From NCBI RefSeq assembly GCF_014384965.1, contig NZ_JACRSW010000035.1:97672-161671 (forward strand): a stretch of 64,000 nucleotides of DNA, read 5' to 3'. The notes beneath the pieces were generated by a model. That model was given only the letters and a program-made list of their open reading frames with translations, searched no databases and was not told the DNA's origin. Source of the DNA: Jutongia hominis. Lineage in GTDB: Bacteria; Bacillota; Clostridia; Lachnospirales; Lachnospiraceae. The position numbers and the translations under genes were made by a program. This document shows positions 31,110 through 40,672 of this stretch, one piece after another. Every line of letters starts with the position of its first letter. Positions within the stretch are counted from its first letter, which is position 1.

Positions 31110-31907
31110 ATGTCACTCGTATTACCAAAAGAAGAGGAAGTAGAAAAAATATTTACAAGGATCCTATCTTCAGAAAGTTCCTGCGAAAGATTACTGGATA
31201 CCTTTTATAATCATCTTGGAGACAATCCGCTTTATGTTGATCCTGACTCAAAACACTTTGCACAGGTTTTATTAAACGCTTATAAAAACGGAGATGTCAG
31301 TGCACTGCTACTTGAAATTTGTAATCGCAGTATGTTTGATCTTTTAAAAGAAGCATATCTGATTCCAAAGCGTTTTCATGGAAAAGCCGGAGAAAACCCG
31401 GTTCTTTTAACAGATGCTTCCGGTAATTTACTTGACAGCCAGAAGAAATTTGTTACAAAGCACGAATATAAAAAATTTCATGAGATCTATCTGACTCATC
31501 CTGCTGCTCCTCGTTCAAAATTATATTTAGCAGATGGTTATGATCTTGTTCGGTATTATACACATGATATGGAAATTGCCGAGCGTAAAGAGAAAAAAGA
31601 AAGAGGTATTCTGATCCTATATGCTCTCCCGGATACGAAAAAGCTTCATCTTACAGAAGCACAGGCATATGATGTGATCTGGTCTACTTTTCACGAAATA
31701 CAAAAGGAAGCATATTCTGCTGTTGTGTTCTACGGGCAGGAAACCGGATCAAAATTCGGAAAATCGTTTGATGAACTGGGGGTTCTTCTTCCAATCCATC
31801 AATTTGAAGCAAAAATGCTTCAACATCTTGGTATCATCGATGGACTCGTTCTTTCCTGTCGTGAAAAAATGCTTAAAACAGCCGGAAGCAACAGTTTTGA
31901 TCTCTAG
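31110..31907 (+). CDS. Conserved-looking cytosolic protein next to the amino-acid exporter
   Basis: A 265-residue soluble protein I do not recognise. It begins MSLVLPKEEEVEKIFTRILS with an AAGGAGATG ribosome site. Segments such as ELDTFYNHLGDNPLYVDPDS-like region at 23-45 and ERGILILYALPDTKKLHLTE are well structured. It is 27 bp before the ThrE-like exporter, in the same direction, and divergent from a LysR gene, so it is probably co-expressed with the exporter. A role in amino-acid handling is inferred only from that. Confidence 0.6.
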   Translation: MSLVLPKEEEVEKIFTRILSSESSCERLLDTFYNHLGDNPLYVDPDSKHFAQVLLNAYKNGDVSALLLEICNRSMFDLLKEAYLIPKRFHGKAGENPVLLTDASGNLLDSQKKFVTKHEYKKFHEIYLTHPAAPRSKLYLADGYDLVRYYTHDMEIAERKEKKERGILILYALPDTKKLHLTEAQAYDVIWSTFHEIQKEAYSAVVFYGQETGSKFGKSFDELGVLLPIHQFEAKMLQHLGIIDGLVLSCREKMLKTAGSNSFDL

Positions 31908-31934
31908 ATAGAACAGACAGAAATGGGGATTATT

Positions 31935-33293
31935 ATGAAAAGTATAACATACAAAACGAATCAAACCGAACCGGTTACGGTCAAAAAAAATCATATGGAT
32001 ATTCTCTGGCACAATTATACAGACAAAAAAGACAAAACACCGATCTTACGTGCACCTTTACCGGCAAAAGCATCTATTGTCGGCAGAGTTGGCATTATGA
32101 TGCTTGCCTGTGGAACCGGTGCCTGGCGTGTCCGCAGTTCTATGAATACGCTTTCTGAATTGATGAACATGACATGTACTGTAGATATCGGGCTGATGTC
32201 GATTAATTATACCTGTTTTGATGGAAATGACAGTTTCAATCAATCTTTATGCCTGACAAATACCGGTGTAAATACTTCACAGTTAAACCGTTTAGAAAAA
32301 TTTGTTACGCATTTTCATGAAAAAGAACTCGTTCAAAGCTGTGAAGCTATCCATTCTGCTTTAGACGATATTGAGAAAGTGCATGGATTATATTCTCCAA
32401 CAACATTAGCTTTTGCTGCTGCTTTAGCATGTAGTGCTTTTACTTTTCTGCTTGGTGGTGGAATCGTTGAAATGCTTTGTGCTTTTGCAGGTGCCGGTAT
32501 CGGAAATTATATTCGCGGAAAACTTTCCAGAAAACACCTGACTTTATTTTTATGCATTATTTCCTCTGTATCGGCTGCCTGTCTTAGCTACACTGCATTA
32601 TTAAAGCTTTTAGAGCTGATCTTTTCTGTCAAATTGCAACATGAAGCCGGTTATATTTGTTCTATGCTTTTTATCATTCCTGGTTTTCCATTTATTACCA
32701 GTGGCATTGACCTTGCTAAACTGGATATGCGTTCCGGAACAGAACGTCTTGCCTACGCATTGATCATTGTAACCGTATCAACTATGACAGCATGGATTCT
32801 GGCCATGTTACTTGGATTAAGGCCCATCCCTTTCCTTCCGCTTAATCTGGCTTTATGGCAGCGGATCCTGTTTCGTCTTATAGCGGGTTTTTGTGGAGTC
32901 TTTGGTTTTTCGATCATGTTTAACAGTCCTGCCCGTCTCGCTACAGCAGCCAGTATTATCGGTGCGATTTCTAATACTCTGCGTCTTGAACTGATCGATC
33001 TGTGTGCTCTGCCACCGGCTGCTGCCGCCGCTATTGGTGCTTTTCTTGCCGGTATTCTTGCATCGACATTAAAAGGTGTTGCCGGATATCCCCGTATATC
33101 GATCACGGTTCCATCTATTGTTATTATGATCCCCGGATTATATTTATATAAAGGTTTTTATAATCTCGGCATCATGAACCTTACTTCCGCAGCATCCTGG
33201 CTGGCTTCTGCTTTATTGATCATTTTAGCTTTGCCTTTAGGATTGATCTTTGCCCGGATCATGACAGATAAGACATTTCGTTATTGTACCTGA
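31935..33293 (+). CDS. Threonine/serine exporter, ThrE-type, both halves fused
   Basis: A 452-residue membrane protein. The N-terminal soluble part plus first membrane block (DUF1212-like, GIMMLACGTGAWRVRSSMN) is joined to the C-terminal block (ThrE_2-like, LCALPPAAAAAIGAFLAGIL, SITVPSIVIMIPGLYLYKGF). About ten hydrophobic spans follow residue 150. Many Firmicutes carry these as two genes; here they are one. It would export Thr/Ser. Start at 31935 is chosen for GGGGATTATT; an ATG four codons earlier lacks a site. The end overlaps the convergent PAP2 gene by 13 bases. Confidence 0.85.
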   Translation: MKSITYKTNQTEPVTVKKNHMDILWHNYTDKKDKTPILRAPLPAKASIVGRVGIMMLACGTGAWRVRSSMNTLSELMNMTCTVDIGLMSINYTCFDGNDSFNQSLCLTNTGVNTSQLNRLEKFVTHFHEKELVQSCEAIHSALDDIEKVHGLYSPTTLAFAAALACSAFTFLLGGGIVEMLCAFAGAGIGNYIRGKLSRKHLTLFLCIISSVSAACLSYTALLKLLELIFSVKLQHEAGYICSMLFIIPGFPFITSGIDLAKLDMRSGTERLAYALIIVTVSTMTAWILAMLLGLRPIPFLPLNLALWQRILFRLIAGFCGVFGFSIMFNSPARLATAASIIGAISNTLRLELIDLCALPPAAAAAIGAFLAGILASTLKGVAGYPRISITVPSIVIMIPGLYLYKGFYNLGIMNLTSAASWLASALLIILALPLGLIFARIMTDKTFRYCT

Positions 33294-33820
33294 TCGGCAC
33301 GATGCAATATGGATGTCTGAAACCAATCTACAACCCGATATCCGATGTAACCTGCCAGAATACCAACCACAATTCCACCAAGGATATCGGTTGGATAATG
33401 CACATAAAGATACAATCTTGAAAACGCAATCAAAACAGCTGCCACAAGTGATATCTTCCAAAGCTTTTTCTCTCCTGAAAAGAAGAGTGCTGCTACTACC
33501 GCAAAAGATACGGCTGTATGACCGGATGGAAAAGAGAAATCTCTTGGTTTATTGATCAGGATTGAAACCGAAGTATTGACATCAAAGGGACGTGTTCTTC
33601 CCACCAGATTTTTCAAAATTCCATTACAAAGTATAAGATCAACGACTAATGCTGCTAAGATGATCACGCCACTCTTTCTTAACTTTGGAAATATCAGTAA
33701 AATAACCGCCAGCAATATCCACACTCTGCCGGCAGAACCTAAACTTGTAATAAAACACATCAACCGATCCAGTATCGGTGTCCGTATTGTCTGTATGGCA
33801 TCTAAAATCTGTAATTCCAT
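33281..33820 (-). CDS. PAP2-family membrane phosphatase
   Basis: A 179-residue protein with the three PAP2 motifs: KNLVGRTRP, SFPSGHTAVS and SRLYLYVHYPTD, which form the phosphohistidine active site facing the outer side of the membrane, within about five hydrophobic spans. Such enzymes dephosphorylate undecaprenyl pyrophosphate, phosphatidylglycerol phosphate or similar lipids. Start at 33820 follows AAGGAAGTG. It converges with the exporter gene, with 13 bp overlap and no terminator between. Confidence 0.85.
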   Translation of the reverse strand: MELQILDAIQTIRTPILDRLMCFITSLGSAGRVWILLAVILLIFPKLRKSGVIILAALVVDLILCNGILKNLVGRTRPFDVNTSVSILINKPRDFSFPSGHTAVSFAVVAALFFSGEKKLWKISLVAAVLIAFSRLYLYVHYPTDILGGIVVGILAGYIGYRVVDWFQTSILHRADQVQ

Positions 33821-33850
33821 ATCTTTCACTTCCTTTATTTTTCTTATCAA

Positions 33851-34134
33851 AGAGAATACATTGTAATTCTAAACAAACAGAACAGCTTTTTGAAAAGATT
33901 TTCTAAACTGTTTGAACTTTTTTGCTGCTTTTTCTGTAAGTTATTTTTCCTGAATTTGTTTTCCTGTCATATGCTCTATTTCCATCTCATACAATTATGT
34001 CTTTTGCTGTTGTCATTATGACACAATGTTTTTCTATTGTAAATTAATCTTTCAAACAAATGATATATGTGCTTTCTGATTGTAAAACAGAAATAGTTTG
34101 TTATCCTCTAACTGCATAAACATCATCTACATAT
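33851..34134. other. AT-rich intergenic stretch
   Basis: About 285 bp between the divergent-side start of the PAP2 gene and the metE terminator. I see no gene, no clear promoter pair and no repeat. Confidence 0.4.
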
Positions 34135-34189
34135 GCAAAAAAGGAAGAGAACTACGACATATCGTTGATATGCCCAGCTCTCTTCCTTT
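34135..34189 (-). terminator. Terminator of metE
   Basis: AAGGAAGAGA pairs with TCTCTTCCTT around a 35-base structured loop (ATATCGTTGATAT); TTTTTT follows on the minus strand. Confidence 0.75.
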
Positions 34190-34207
34190 GTATTTCGTTT
34201 TTTGCTG

Positions 34208-36472
34208 TTAAGACCGGATCTCTTTTGCTGCCTGTACCATATTGCGCAGACTTGCATCTGTTTCGGCGACGCCTCTGGTTTTTAAGCCACAGTCAGGATT
34301 GATCCATAATTTTTCTTTCTCAATCTTTTGCAACATGATACGGACTGCTTTGACAATCTCTTTAACAGACGGAACTCTTGGCGAATGAATATCATAAACA
34401 CCCGGACCGACTTCTGTCTCAAAATGGTTTTCACGCAGTGAATCTAAGATCAAAAGATCGGAACGTGATGCCTCAAAGGTAATTACATCCGCATCCATAT
34501 CGTCAATTGCCGGAATAATATCCGTAAACTCACTATAGCACATATGTGTGTGGATCTGTGTTTCCGGTTTCACACCGCTATGTGTCAGACGGAATGCCGG
34601 AATTGCAAAATCAAGATATTCACGATACCAGTCTGATTTACGAAGTGGGAGCTTTTCACGCAATGCCGCTTCATCAATCTGGATCACACGGATTCCGTTT
34701 TCTTCAAGATCAAGCACTTCATCCCGGATCGCAAGTGCAATCTGTGAGATTGACTCTTTGATGGAAATATCTTCTCTTGGAAATGACCAGTTCAAAATAG
34801 TAACCGGTCCTGTCAGCATTCCCTTCATCGGCTTTTTTGTCAGAGATTGTGCATAGACAGACCATTCTACCGTGATCGGACTTTTACGATAAACATCTCC
34901 CCAGATGATCGGTGGTTTCACACAACGCGTTCCATAAGACTGTACCCATGCTTTCTGTGTAAAGAGGAAACCGCCTAATGCTTCTCCAAAATATTCAACC
35001 ATGTCGTTTCGTTCGTATTCACCATGGACAAGCACATCCAACCCGATATCTTCCTGCCATTTTACACAATCGGCTATTTTTTTCTTATTGAAATCCACAT
35101 ATTCCTGTCTGGTTATCTCCCCTCTGCGGTAAGCAGAACGATTTGCTTTTACATCTTTTGTCTGCGGGAAAGATCCGATTGTTGTCGTCGGAAAATCCCC
35201 CAGTCCCAATACTTCTTTTTGCAATTGCTGGCGGCTGCTGCGCTTTGGCACACGGACATAATCCTTCTTAGTTACTTTAGAAAGTCTTTCTTTCACTTCA
35301 TCATGATCACAATCTCTTTTCCGGGTAAAAAACTTCTGATTCTTACGATAGGCTTCTTCATCCTGATAATTTTTAACTTCTGCTAATGTACCGATTTCTT
35401 GTAACTCTGTTAATTTTTCTTTTGCAAATGCAAAGTGATCAAGATATTCTTTTGCAAGCTTTTCTTCATTTTCCAATGTATATGGTACATGAAGCAGTGA
35501 GCAGGAAGTCGATAAGACTACCTGAATCTCTTTTTGTCTTAATCCTTCCAAAACCTGTAACGTTTTATCATAGTGATTCTTCCAGATATTCTTTCCGTTT
35601 ACAAGTCCTGCAAATAAGATCTTATCTTTGGCAAAACCATACTTTTCGATCAATGCAACTGTTTCTTTTCCTTCTAAGAAATCCAGACCAATTCCATCAA
35701 AAGGCATTGCGAGCAGATCTTCATAAATATCTCTGACATCTCCAAAATATGTCTGTAATAAAATATGTACATCCTTTTTATATGGTAAAAGAGCATCATA
35801 CACCGCATGAAATACTTCAATATCTTCCTTTGTCATGTCCTGTACCAATGCCGGCTCCTCAATCTGTATCCAGTTGATCGCTTCCTTTTGGCACCGGTCA
35901 AGCAATGCTTTGTATGCAGCAACCATATCTTCGATAAAGTTTGTTTCATTCTTTACGCCTGTATAACGGCATAATTTAAGCATCGTATATGCTCCGATCA
36001 CAACCGGTTTGGTTTCTATACCAAGTGCTCCTGCCTGCTCATATTCTTTCCATAATTTGTCATTTGACAAACGAATCTTTGTATCATCCTCTACTTCCGG
36101 AACAATATAGTGATAATTTGTATTGAACCATTTTTTCATTGCCAGGGCTTTTACATCACCGGAATCTCCCTGGTATCCTCTTGCCATTGCAAAATAGGTA
36201 TCTAATTCTGACAGTTGCAATTCCTGATATCTCTTTGGAATAATACCAAGCATAACAGCTGTATCCAATACCAGATCATAATGGGAAAAATCATTACTGG
36301 AAATATAATCAATCCCTGCATTTTTCTGTGTCAACCAATGTGTCTTTCTAAGTTCTTTTGCTGTTTGAAGCAACTCTTCTGCTCCGATCTCCGAACGAAA
36401 ATATTTTTCAGAAGCAAATTTTAATTCGCGTAATATACCGATTCTTGGATATCCAATAACTGATGTTTTCAT
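34208..36472 (-). CDS. metE: Cobalamin-independent methionine synthase
   Basis: A 754-residue protein of normal MetE length, made of two TIM-barrel halves. It transfers a methyl group from methyltetrahydropteroyl-triglutamate to homocysteine. Zinc ligands are visible in HTHMCYSEF (H and C) and CGLKTRG (C) near the end; IQIDEAALREKLPLRKSDW and MLTGPVTILNWSFPRED are diagnostic. GGGGGCTATTT precedes the ATG. A LysR gene lies upstream on the same strand with a terminator between, and a possible promoter (TATACA-17-TATAAT) in the 260-bp gap, so regulation by that LysR protein (MetR-like) is plausible. I saw no S-box or T-box in the leader. Confidence 0.95.
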   Translation of the reverse strand: MKTSVIGYPRIGILRELKFASEKYFRSEIGAEELLQTAKELRKTHWLTQKNAGIDYISSNDFSHYDLVLDTAVMLGIIPKRYQELQLSELDTYFAMARGYQGDSGDVKALAMKKWFNTNYHYIVPEVEDDTKIRLSNDKLWKEYEQAGALGIETKPVVIGAYTMLKLCRYTGVKNETNFIEDMVAAYKALLDRCQKEAINWIQIEEPALVQDMTKEDIEVFHAVYDALLPYKKDVHILLQTYFGDVRDIYEDLLAMPFDGIGLDFLEGKETVALIEKYGFAKDKILFAGLVNGKNIWKNHYDKTLQVLEGLRQKEIQVVLSTSCSLLHVPYTLENEEKLAKEYLDHFAFAKEKLTELQEIGTLAEVKNYQDEEAYRKNQKFFTRKRDCDHDEVKERLSKVTKKDYVRVPKRSSRQQLQKEVLGLGDFPTTTIGSFPQTKDVKANRSAYRRGEITRQEYVDFNKKKIADCVKWQEDIGLDVLVHGEYERNDMVEYFGEALGGFLFTQKAWVQSYGTRCVKPPIIWGDVYRKSPITVEWSVYAQSLTKKPMKGMLTGPVTILNWSFPREDISIKESISQIALAIRDEVLDLEENGIRVIQIDEAALREKLPLRKSDWYREYLDFAIPAFRLTHSGVKPETQIHTHMCYSEFTDIIPAIDDMDADVITFEASRSDLLILDSLRENHFETEVGPGVYDIHSPRVPSVKEIVKAVRIMLQKIEKEKLWINPDCGLKTRGVAETDASLRNMVQAAKEIRS

Positions 36473-36659
36473 AAATAGCCCCCATTTCTTCTGTTATGTA
36501 CTCTCGACATCTTCACAAAATGAATTCTTTCGGCTGAATTTTTCACTCAGACGATACCGGAAGTACATTTTTAAATCTCATCGTCATTCAACTGTTTTTT
36601 TGCTTTTCATTGACAAGATTCATTATAAAAGAGAGGCGTGCCATTGTATAATACGAATA

Positions 36660-36698
36660 AATAAAGGTTGTTCATAGTTTTAAACTATGAACAACCTT
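36660..36698 (-). terminator. Terminator of the LysR gene upstream of metE
   Basis: AAGGTTGTTCATAGTTT and its complement form a 17-bp stem at 36664-36698; TTTATTTATT follows on the minus strand. Confidence 0.75.
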
Positions 36699-36733
36699 AC
36701 TTTCTCAAATCTTTGACGGTACATTTCCTTTTC

Positions 36734-37633
36734 TTATTCCAGATATTTTCGGATCGCTTCTAAATAAGTAACACCTAACCGGCTTGTCATTCCCTTTCGG
36801 TGCCTGATATAGCCGATCCGCATATCTCCTTCATCAGCTAACGGAACGGCAATGATATTTTTTCCATTTAATTTCTTATCGATCACGCCACTACATACCG
36901 TATAACCATTTAATCCGATCAAAAGATTAAACAAGGTCGCCCTATCTCTGACACGGATATTCTTCTTTCGCTCAGAGGTAGAAAAAATCTCTTCTGAAAA
37001 ATAAAAAGAATTGTGTTCGCCCTGTTCAAAGGACAGGTATGGATATTCTTCTAATTCTTTATTCGTGATCACTTCCTTTTTTGCTAAAGGATGTCTGCTG
37101 CTGATAAATACATGTGGCTTGGCAGTAAATAGCGGATGAAATTCCAGATCATGGGACTTTAAAAGCTTACGAAGAACCGCTTCATTAAAATCATTCAAAA
37201 AAAGAAGTCCGATCTCACTTCGCATCTTTGCAACATCTTCTATGATCTCATAGGTCTGTGTCTCCCGCAGACTGAAATCATATTCTTCCTGCCCATATTT
37301 CTTGATCAGATCAACAAACGCATTGACTGCAAAAGAATAATGTTGCGTCGATACACAAAACTGCTTCTTGCCACCTTTGTTTCCTTTATAATGGTCTTCT
37401 AAGATTGATGCCTGTTCTAAAACCTGCCTTGCATATCCCAGGAAATCATCCCCTTCTTTTGACAAACTGATCCCTTTATTGGTGCGGTGAAAGATCACCA
37501 GATTCATCTCTTTTTCTAATTCATGGATTGCATTGGTCAGACTCGGCTGAGAAATATATAATTTATTCGCGGCTTCCGTGATCGTTCCGGTCTCTGCTAC
37601 CATAACGACGTATCTTAACTGCTGAAGTGTCAT
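36734..37633 (-). CDS. LysR-family regulator upstream of metE
   Basis: A 299-residue LysR protein: winged HTH MTLQQLRYVVMVAETGTITE, AANKLYISQPSLTNAIHELE, then the effector-binding domain. AGGAG precedes the ATG. It is encoded on the same strand, just upstream of metE, with its own terminator. Position suggests control of methionine synthesis in response to homocysteine or a related signal; the HTH sequence alone (CysB/CitR-like group) does not prove this. Confidence 0.85.
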   Translation of the reverse strand: MTLQQLRYVVMVAETGTITEAANKLYISQPSLTNAIHELEKEMNLVIFHRTNKGISLSKEGDDFLGYARQVLEQASILEDHYKGNKGGKKQFCVSTQHYSFAVNAFVDLIKKYGQEEYDFSLRETQTYEIIEDVAKMRSEIGLLFLNDFNEAVLRKLLKSHDLEFHPLFTAKPHVFISSRHPLAKKEVITNKELEEYPYLSFEQGEHNSFYFSEEIFSTSERKKNIRVRDRATLFNLLIGLNGYTVCSGVIDKKLNGKNIIAVPLADEGDMRIGYIRHRKGMTSRLGVTYLEAIRKYLE

Positions 37634-37712
37634 TGTCTCCTTCTTTCCCTTCTATCTTCATGCACACACAAAGGAAAACATATTTGATGATCCGGTTTTA
37701 ATACACCATATC

Positions 37713-38369
37713 TTAATCTTTTGATTCGATTACGATTAAAATTCCATCGTCAAAAGTAAGTTCTGCTTTTGTACACTCCATTGCCAGTTCATTGCTGACA
37801 CCGAGACTGTTTCCGATTGCAAGATTGGCTCCTTGCAGTTCGTACTTCAAACCTCTTATATATACATTCGTTACTTTTTCTGTCAAGGGAAGTAATGAAA
37901 TATATTTTCCAAATACATGATCCTGCTCAAAAGATGCTTTCTTTTTGACTAAATACAATCGGTTATACGGATCAACAATATACGTCCGGATTCCTTTTTG
38001 TAATGGGATCATCAATATATTGACATTACCAAGGAAATGATCCAGCCGCTTTCCGGTTGCACCAAGAATATGGATTTCTTTGGCTCCCTGCTCTACCGCC
38101 CAGTCCAATACGATCTGCATGTCTGTCGCATCTTTTTCGGGGGGATACGATACAAATGCCGTCTGCATCTGATGATACTTTTGATAGATCTTAGTGCTGA
38201 CACTATCAAAATCTCCCATCGCATAATCCACTTCCAATGCCAGCCGATCTGCTGTATCTAAGCCTGAATCCGCACATACAACCGTATCAAAGTCCTGCTT
38301 TCTGATATATTCCTTTGCAAAAGCCAGATCGACCTGACCGCCACCGATCAATAATGTATTTCCTAACAT
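37713..38369 (-). CDS. thiN: Thiamine diphosphokinase
   Basis: A 218-residue ThiN-type enzyme that makes thiamine diphosphate from thiamine and ATP. VVCADSGLDTADRL, YAMGDFDSVS, YPPEKDATDMQIVLDWA and GATGKRLDHFLGNV are the characteristic motifs, with the acidic residues that bind metal and ATP. Last gene of the leftward cluster that includes rpe and rsgA, as in many Firmicutes. GGAG lies before the ATG. Confidence 0.93.
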   Translation of the reverse strand: MLGNTLLIGGGQVDLAFAKEYIRKQDFDTVVCADSGLDTADRLALEVDYAMGDFDSVSTKIYQKYHQMQTAFVSYPPEKDATDMQIVLDWAVEQGAKEIHILGATGKRLDHFLGNVNILMIPLQKGIRTYIVDPYNRLYLVKKKASFEQDHVFGKYISLLPLTEKVTNVYIRGLKYELQGANLAIGNSLGVSNELAMECTKAELTFDDGILIVIESKD

Positions 38370-38386
38370 AATAAGCTCTCCAAACT

Positions 38387-39130
38387 TTATCTGCCCTCTG
38401 ATGCTTTTTGCTTCTTTAAAAATTCTCTTTGCATCTCAAATATATAACGTGTCAGTCTTCTGTCTGACTGTGTCAGCACACAGCCATAATAAAAATCATA
38501 ACGGTTCGATCTGGAATCCACTTTATTCTTGCGAACAATCAGAGCCTGCACAGACAGATTACCATATGCAGATGGGATATCAAAAAAGATACTGTCATTA
38601 ATCCCAAATTCAGCATCGCAGTAAATACCGACACCGGTTTCACTGACATCTTTGATCATACCTTTTACTTTATGTTTCTTAGAAGCTTCAAAAAGCCAGT
38701 TATCTACTTCTTCATTTGTCATTCCTGTATGCTCCGGCACTAACGGAACATCCGAATAGCACAGTCCGGTATCCGGATCAAGATAATATCCAAAGAGAAC
38801 TTCTTCAAAAAGGTTAACACGATACGCATTTCTCCTATTAAATGTTCTTCCTTTATCTTTAATTTGAAAATAATGTACCGGATAGCCATCTAACTTAGCA
38901 AGCCCTGATTCTACATGATCCCACATCCACATCACTTCTGAACTTCGATAGATCAATGTGATCCGGTCTTGTGGTTCAAAATGGAAAAAACGCCCATTCG
39001 ATGCAATGGCTGTTACACAAACTCTCCTATCATTCGTATCTTCTACCTTACTGACCAGGCGGTAACGATAATCCTCTCGTTCTACTATAATCTCTAACGT
39101 CTTTCCTAATGGAATCTTTTCAAGAAGCAT
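38387..39130 (-). CDS. YcgR-like PilZ-domain c-di-GMP receptor
   Basis: A 247-residue protein. The N-terminal 100 residues form a YcgR-type barrel; the C-terminal PilZ domain has the c-di-GMP-binding RRNAYRV box followed by DVSETGVGI. Such proteins brake flagellar motors or regulate secretion when c-di-GMP rises. ATG 39130 is chosen for GGAG nine bases upstream; a TTG two codons earlier is also possible. It overlaps the end of rpe. With the flagellar YvyF-like gene and the GGDEF gene it points to a motile or c-di-GMP-using organism. Confidence 0.85.
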   Translation of the reverse strand: MLLEKIPLGKTLEIIVEREDYRYRLVSKVEDTNDRRVCVTAIASNGRFFHFEPQDRITLIYRSSEVMWMWDHVESGLAKLDGYPVHYFQIKDKGRTFNRRNAYRVNLFEEVLFGYYLDPDTGLCYSDVPLVPEHTGMTNEEVDNWLFEASKKHKVKGMIKDVSETGVGIYCDAEFGINDSIFFDIPSAYGNLSVQALIVRKNKVDSRSNRYDFYYGCVLTQSDRRLTRYIFEMQREFLKKQKASEGR

Positions 39131-39779
39131 CTGCAATCACTCCTCTCAATTTCTTTAAATTCGATTCAATATCTCCCCCAAAAACAGCGGTACCCGCTAC
39201 TGCAATATCAACACCTGTCCTGGCAACACTTTCTAAAGTGTCTGCATTCACACCGCCGTCCACTTCGATCAGATACTTCCATCCATTTTCCTGTCTTAAC
39301 CGATGCAATGCCGTTATCTTGTCTAATGTTTCCGGTATTAGCTTCTGTCCTCCAAATCCGGGCTGTACTGACATAACAAGGATCATATCTGCATCCTGCA
39401 GATATGACTCAACAGCCGATATGGGTGTATCCGGATTGATAGCAATCCCGCATTTCATATTATGATCATGAATTTTTTGAATCGTATCTGCAATACAATG
39501 ACATGCTTCTGCGTGAATTGTCATCATATCCGCACCTGATTTTGCAAGTGCCTCCACATATCGCTGTGGATCCTGCACCATCATATGAACATCAAAAAAT
39601 AATTTTGTATTTTTTCGAATAGAAGCAATTACCGGCATACCAAATGAGATAGAAGGAACAAACATGCCATCCATCACATCAATGTGAAGGATCTTTACGT
39701 CTAATGCCTCTACCTGACTGATCTGCCTGCCCAAATGATTAAAATCTGCTGATAATATGGATGGTGCTATCTGAATCAT
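39120..39779 (-). CDS. rpe: Ribulose-phosphate 3-epimerase
   Basis: A 219-residue TIM-barrel enzyme of the pentose phosphate pathway. IAPSILSADFNHLGRQI, HIDVMDGMFVPSISFGM, MSVQPGFGGQKLI and EVDGGVNADT are the standard motifs and include the catalytic aspartates and metal-binding histidines. It follows rsgA by 14 bp in the usual Firmicutes order. Confidence 0.95.
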   Translation of the reverse strand: MIQIAPSILSADFNHLGRQISQVEALDVKILHIDVMDGMFVPSISFGMPVIASIRKNTKLFFDVHMMVQDPQRYVEALAKSGADMMTIHAEACHCIADTIQKIHDHNMKCGIAINPDTPISAVESYLQDADMILVMSVQPGFGGQKLIPETLDKITALHRLRQENGWKYLIEVDGGVNADTLESVARTGVDIAVAGTAVFGGDIESNLKKLRGVIADAS

Positions 39780-39793
39780 ATCATTTCCCCTAT

Positions 39794-40672
39794 CTAATAT
39801 TTTCTCCGTGTACTGATTTCTTCATAAAACTGCTTATAATTTTCATATCTTGCTTTTGAAATCATGCCTTGTTCTAATGCTTCCTTGACACAACAATCCG
39901 GTTCATGAATATGGACACAGCCTAAAAACCTGCATTGATCCCGGTATTCCATAAACTCCGGATAATAATCTTTAATCTCTTCTTTTTCAATTTTAGGAAG
40001 TTCTAATGAAGTGAATCCCGGAGTATCCATAACATATGTGTCTTCTCCCAGATAAAAAAGCTCAGAATGCCTGGTTGTATGCTTGCCTCGTTTGATCTTT
40101 TCGCTGATCTCTCCGGTTTCCATCTTCGCTTCCGGGAAAAGTGTATTCATGACCGATGACTTACCAACACCGGATGGTCCGGCAAATACCGTTGTTTTTC
40201 CAGAAAGAGCCTTTCGAAAATCTGCAATGCCATCTCCGGTTTTGGTACTGGTTATGAAAACAGTGATCCCACTCTTCTCATAATTAGCTGCTAATGCTGC
40301 CGCTTCTTTTGGCGGACAGTCATCTGATTTGTTAAAACAGATGATCGTCGGAATCTCCTGCTGTTCCATGGAAAGCCAGAAACGATCTAAAAGGTTTAAA
40401 TTCGGTTTCGGATAAGACAATGCAAATATCACAACTGCCTGATCCACATTTGCAACCGCCGGGCGGATCAAACGATTCTTTCTTGGAAGAATTGTAATAA
40501 TATTACCCGCTTTCTTCTCTTCATCCAAAATCTCAATCTCGACATCATCTCCCACAAGAGGTTTTTCTTTTCTATTACGAAAAATCCCCTTTGCTTTACA
40601 TTCTATAATGCCTTTTTGTTCTATATTCACATAATAAAATCCTGCTATACCACGTATGATCTTTCCCTGCAT
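39794..40672 (-). CDS. rsgA: Small ribosomal subunit assembly GTPase RsgA
   Basis: A 292-residue circularly permuted GTPase: an N-terminal OB fold, then G4 (ICFNKSDD) before G1 (GPSGVGKSSVMNTL) and G3 (DTPGF), and a C-terminal zinc-binding region (CRFLGCVHIHEPDCCVKEAL). It helps late maturation of the 30S subunit. Its ATG overlaps the stop of the PASTA kinase gene by one base, consistent with one transcript. Confidence 0.95.
   Translation of the reverse strand: MQGKIIRGIAGFYYVNIEQKGIIECKAKGIFRNRKEKPLVGDDVEIEILDEEKKAGNIITILPRKNRLIRPAVANVDQAVVIFALSYPKPNLNLLDRFWLSMEQQEIPTIICFNKSDDCPPKEAAALAANYEKSGITVFITSTKTGDGIADFRKALSGKTTVFAGPSGVGKSSVMNTLFPEAKMETGEISEKIKRGKHTTRHSELFYLGEDTYVMDTPGFTSLELPKIEKEEIKDYYPEFMEYRDQCRFLGCVHIHEPDCCVKEALEQGMISKARYENYKQFYEEISTRRKY

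Noticed and set aside
36473..36733. Methionine riboswitch (S-box) or T-box leader of metE
   Set aside because: No conserved S-box or T-box core sequence is visible. A simple promoter and a LysR gene are better supported.
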